A stretch of 5,438 nucleotides of DNA from a bacterium (GTDB lineage Bacteria; Vulcanimicrobiota; Xenobia; RGZZ01). This document shows positions 5,238 through 5,438 of this stretch, in pieces; the stretch's first letter is position 1, and the number at the start of each line of letters is the position of its first letter. The notes below the pieces were generated by a model that was not told the origin of the DNA, made no database searches, and saw only the letters and a program-made list of their open reading frames with translations. The DNA is taken from assembly GCA_021782195.1 (NCBI GenBank), contig JAJXVI010000210.1, positions 1 through 5,438 of the forward strand, in the 5' to 3' direction. Position numbers and translations under genes: made by a program.

Positions 5238-5438
5238 ATGATACCCGCCTACTTTTTTTTTATTGCGGATATCCTCCTCCTGGCATTCGGCGTCCACCTG
5301 TATTTGCGAGCGCGGGTTCGTATGCGAATTGCCGACTCGACTCTGCAGGTTGTGCAGGAAGAGGCGCGTCAGGCACAGGAAGTGCGCTCCACACTGGGTC
5401 GTCTGAAAGAAGCGAATCAACACCTGGAGGAGAGCACG
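5238..5438 (+). CDS. Partial gene: N-terminal membrane helix plus coiled coil, 3' end outside window
   Basis: The reading frame opens at ATG 5238 and is uninterrupted for 67 codons to the window edge. Residues 2-24 form a strongly hydrophobic helix (AYFFFIADILLLAFGVHLYL, 4-23) followed by basic residues (R24, R26, R28, R30), which predicts an N-out, C-in anchor. From about residue 32 the sequence is Gln/Glu/Arg-rich with heptad-like leucines (QVVQEEARQAQEVRSTLGRL, 37-56), a likely coiled coil. The layout recalls small membrane-anchored coiled-coil proteins such as DUF948 or RmuC-type N-termini, but no family can be assigned from this fragment. No Shine-Dalgarno or clear promoter is seen. The start of the gene contains nine consecutive T (5253-5261, codons 6-8), unusual in this GC-rich DNA. 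Confidence 0.75.
   Translation, partial: MIPAYFFFIADILLLAFGVHLYLRARVRMRIADSTLQVVQEEARQAQEVRSTLGRLKEANQHLEEST

Noticed and set aside
4912..5238. Plus-strand ORF of 108 codons ending in TGATG overlap with the last gene
   Set aside because: Its first third lies inside the DUF2344 gene in another frame, the composition is unconvincing, and no ribosome binding site or family motif is seen.

Overview
The window is a GC-rich, gene-dense bacterial chromosomal segment of about 5.4 kb with no mobile element, phage gene, rRNA, tRNA or CRISPR array that I can see. The organism cannot be named from the sequence. A folate-family ECF transporter S component with no ECF energising module beside it, plus a radical-SAM-linked DUF2344 protein, fits lineages that use group II ECF transporters (Firmicutes-like or other deep-branching bacteria, including candidate phyla). 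Two strong sigma-70-type promoters are legible. Both lie so close to their start codons that the mRNAs should be leaderless or nearly so.

Layout, left to right. Positions 1-77 hold a 29-bp tandem repeat that runs into the 3' end of a minus-strand gene (73-666). That gene encodes a small HD-domain protein resembling the hydrolase domain of Rel/SpoT (a small alarmone hydrolase type). Divergent from it on the plus strand is a 121-residue aromatic-rich protein of unknown function (708-1073). It converges on a minus-strand TPR protein gene (1156-1989). Upstream of the TPR gene, 50 bp away and probably in the same transcription unit, is a membrane-anchored phospholipase D-like protein with two HKD motifs (2040-3359). 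Upstream again is an ECF transporter S component of the folate family (3392-4069, minus).

The transporter gene is divergent from a plus-strand DUF2344 / TIGR03936 gene (4218-5003). Its stop codon overlaps a GTG that opens a possible 28-codon arginine-rich ORF (5000-5086, speculative). A weak hairpin terminator candidate follows at 5160-5185. The window then ends inside a gene for a protein with one N-terminal membrane helix and a coiled coil (5238 onward, incomplete).

The genes do not form one recognisable pathway. The folT-like, PLD and TPR genes run in the same direction and could be read together, but the PLD gene also has its own near-perfect promoter, whose -35 box contains the stop codon of the transporter gene. 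The clearest unusual signal is the pair of promoters at 3367-3395 and 4077-4106. Both have the form TTGACAGGC...TAYAAT with exactly 7 nt between the -10 box and the ATG. I found no convincing new multi-gene system.
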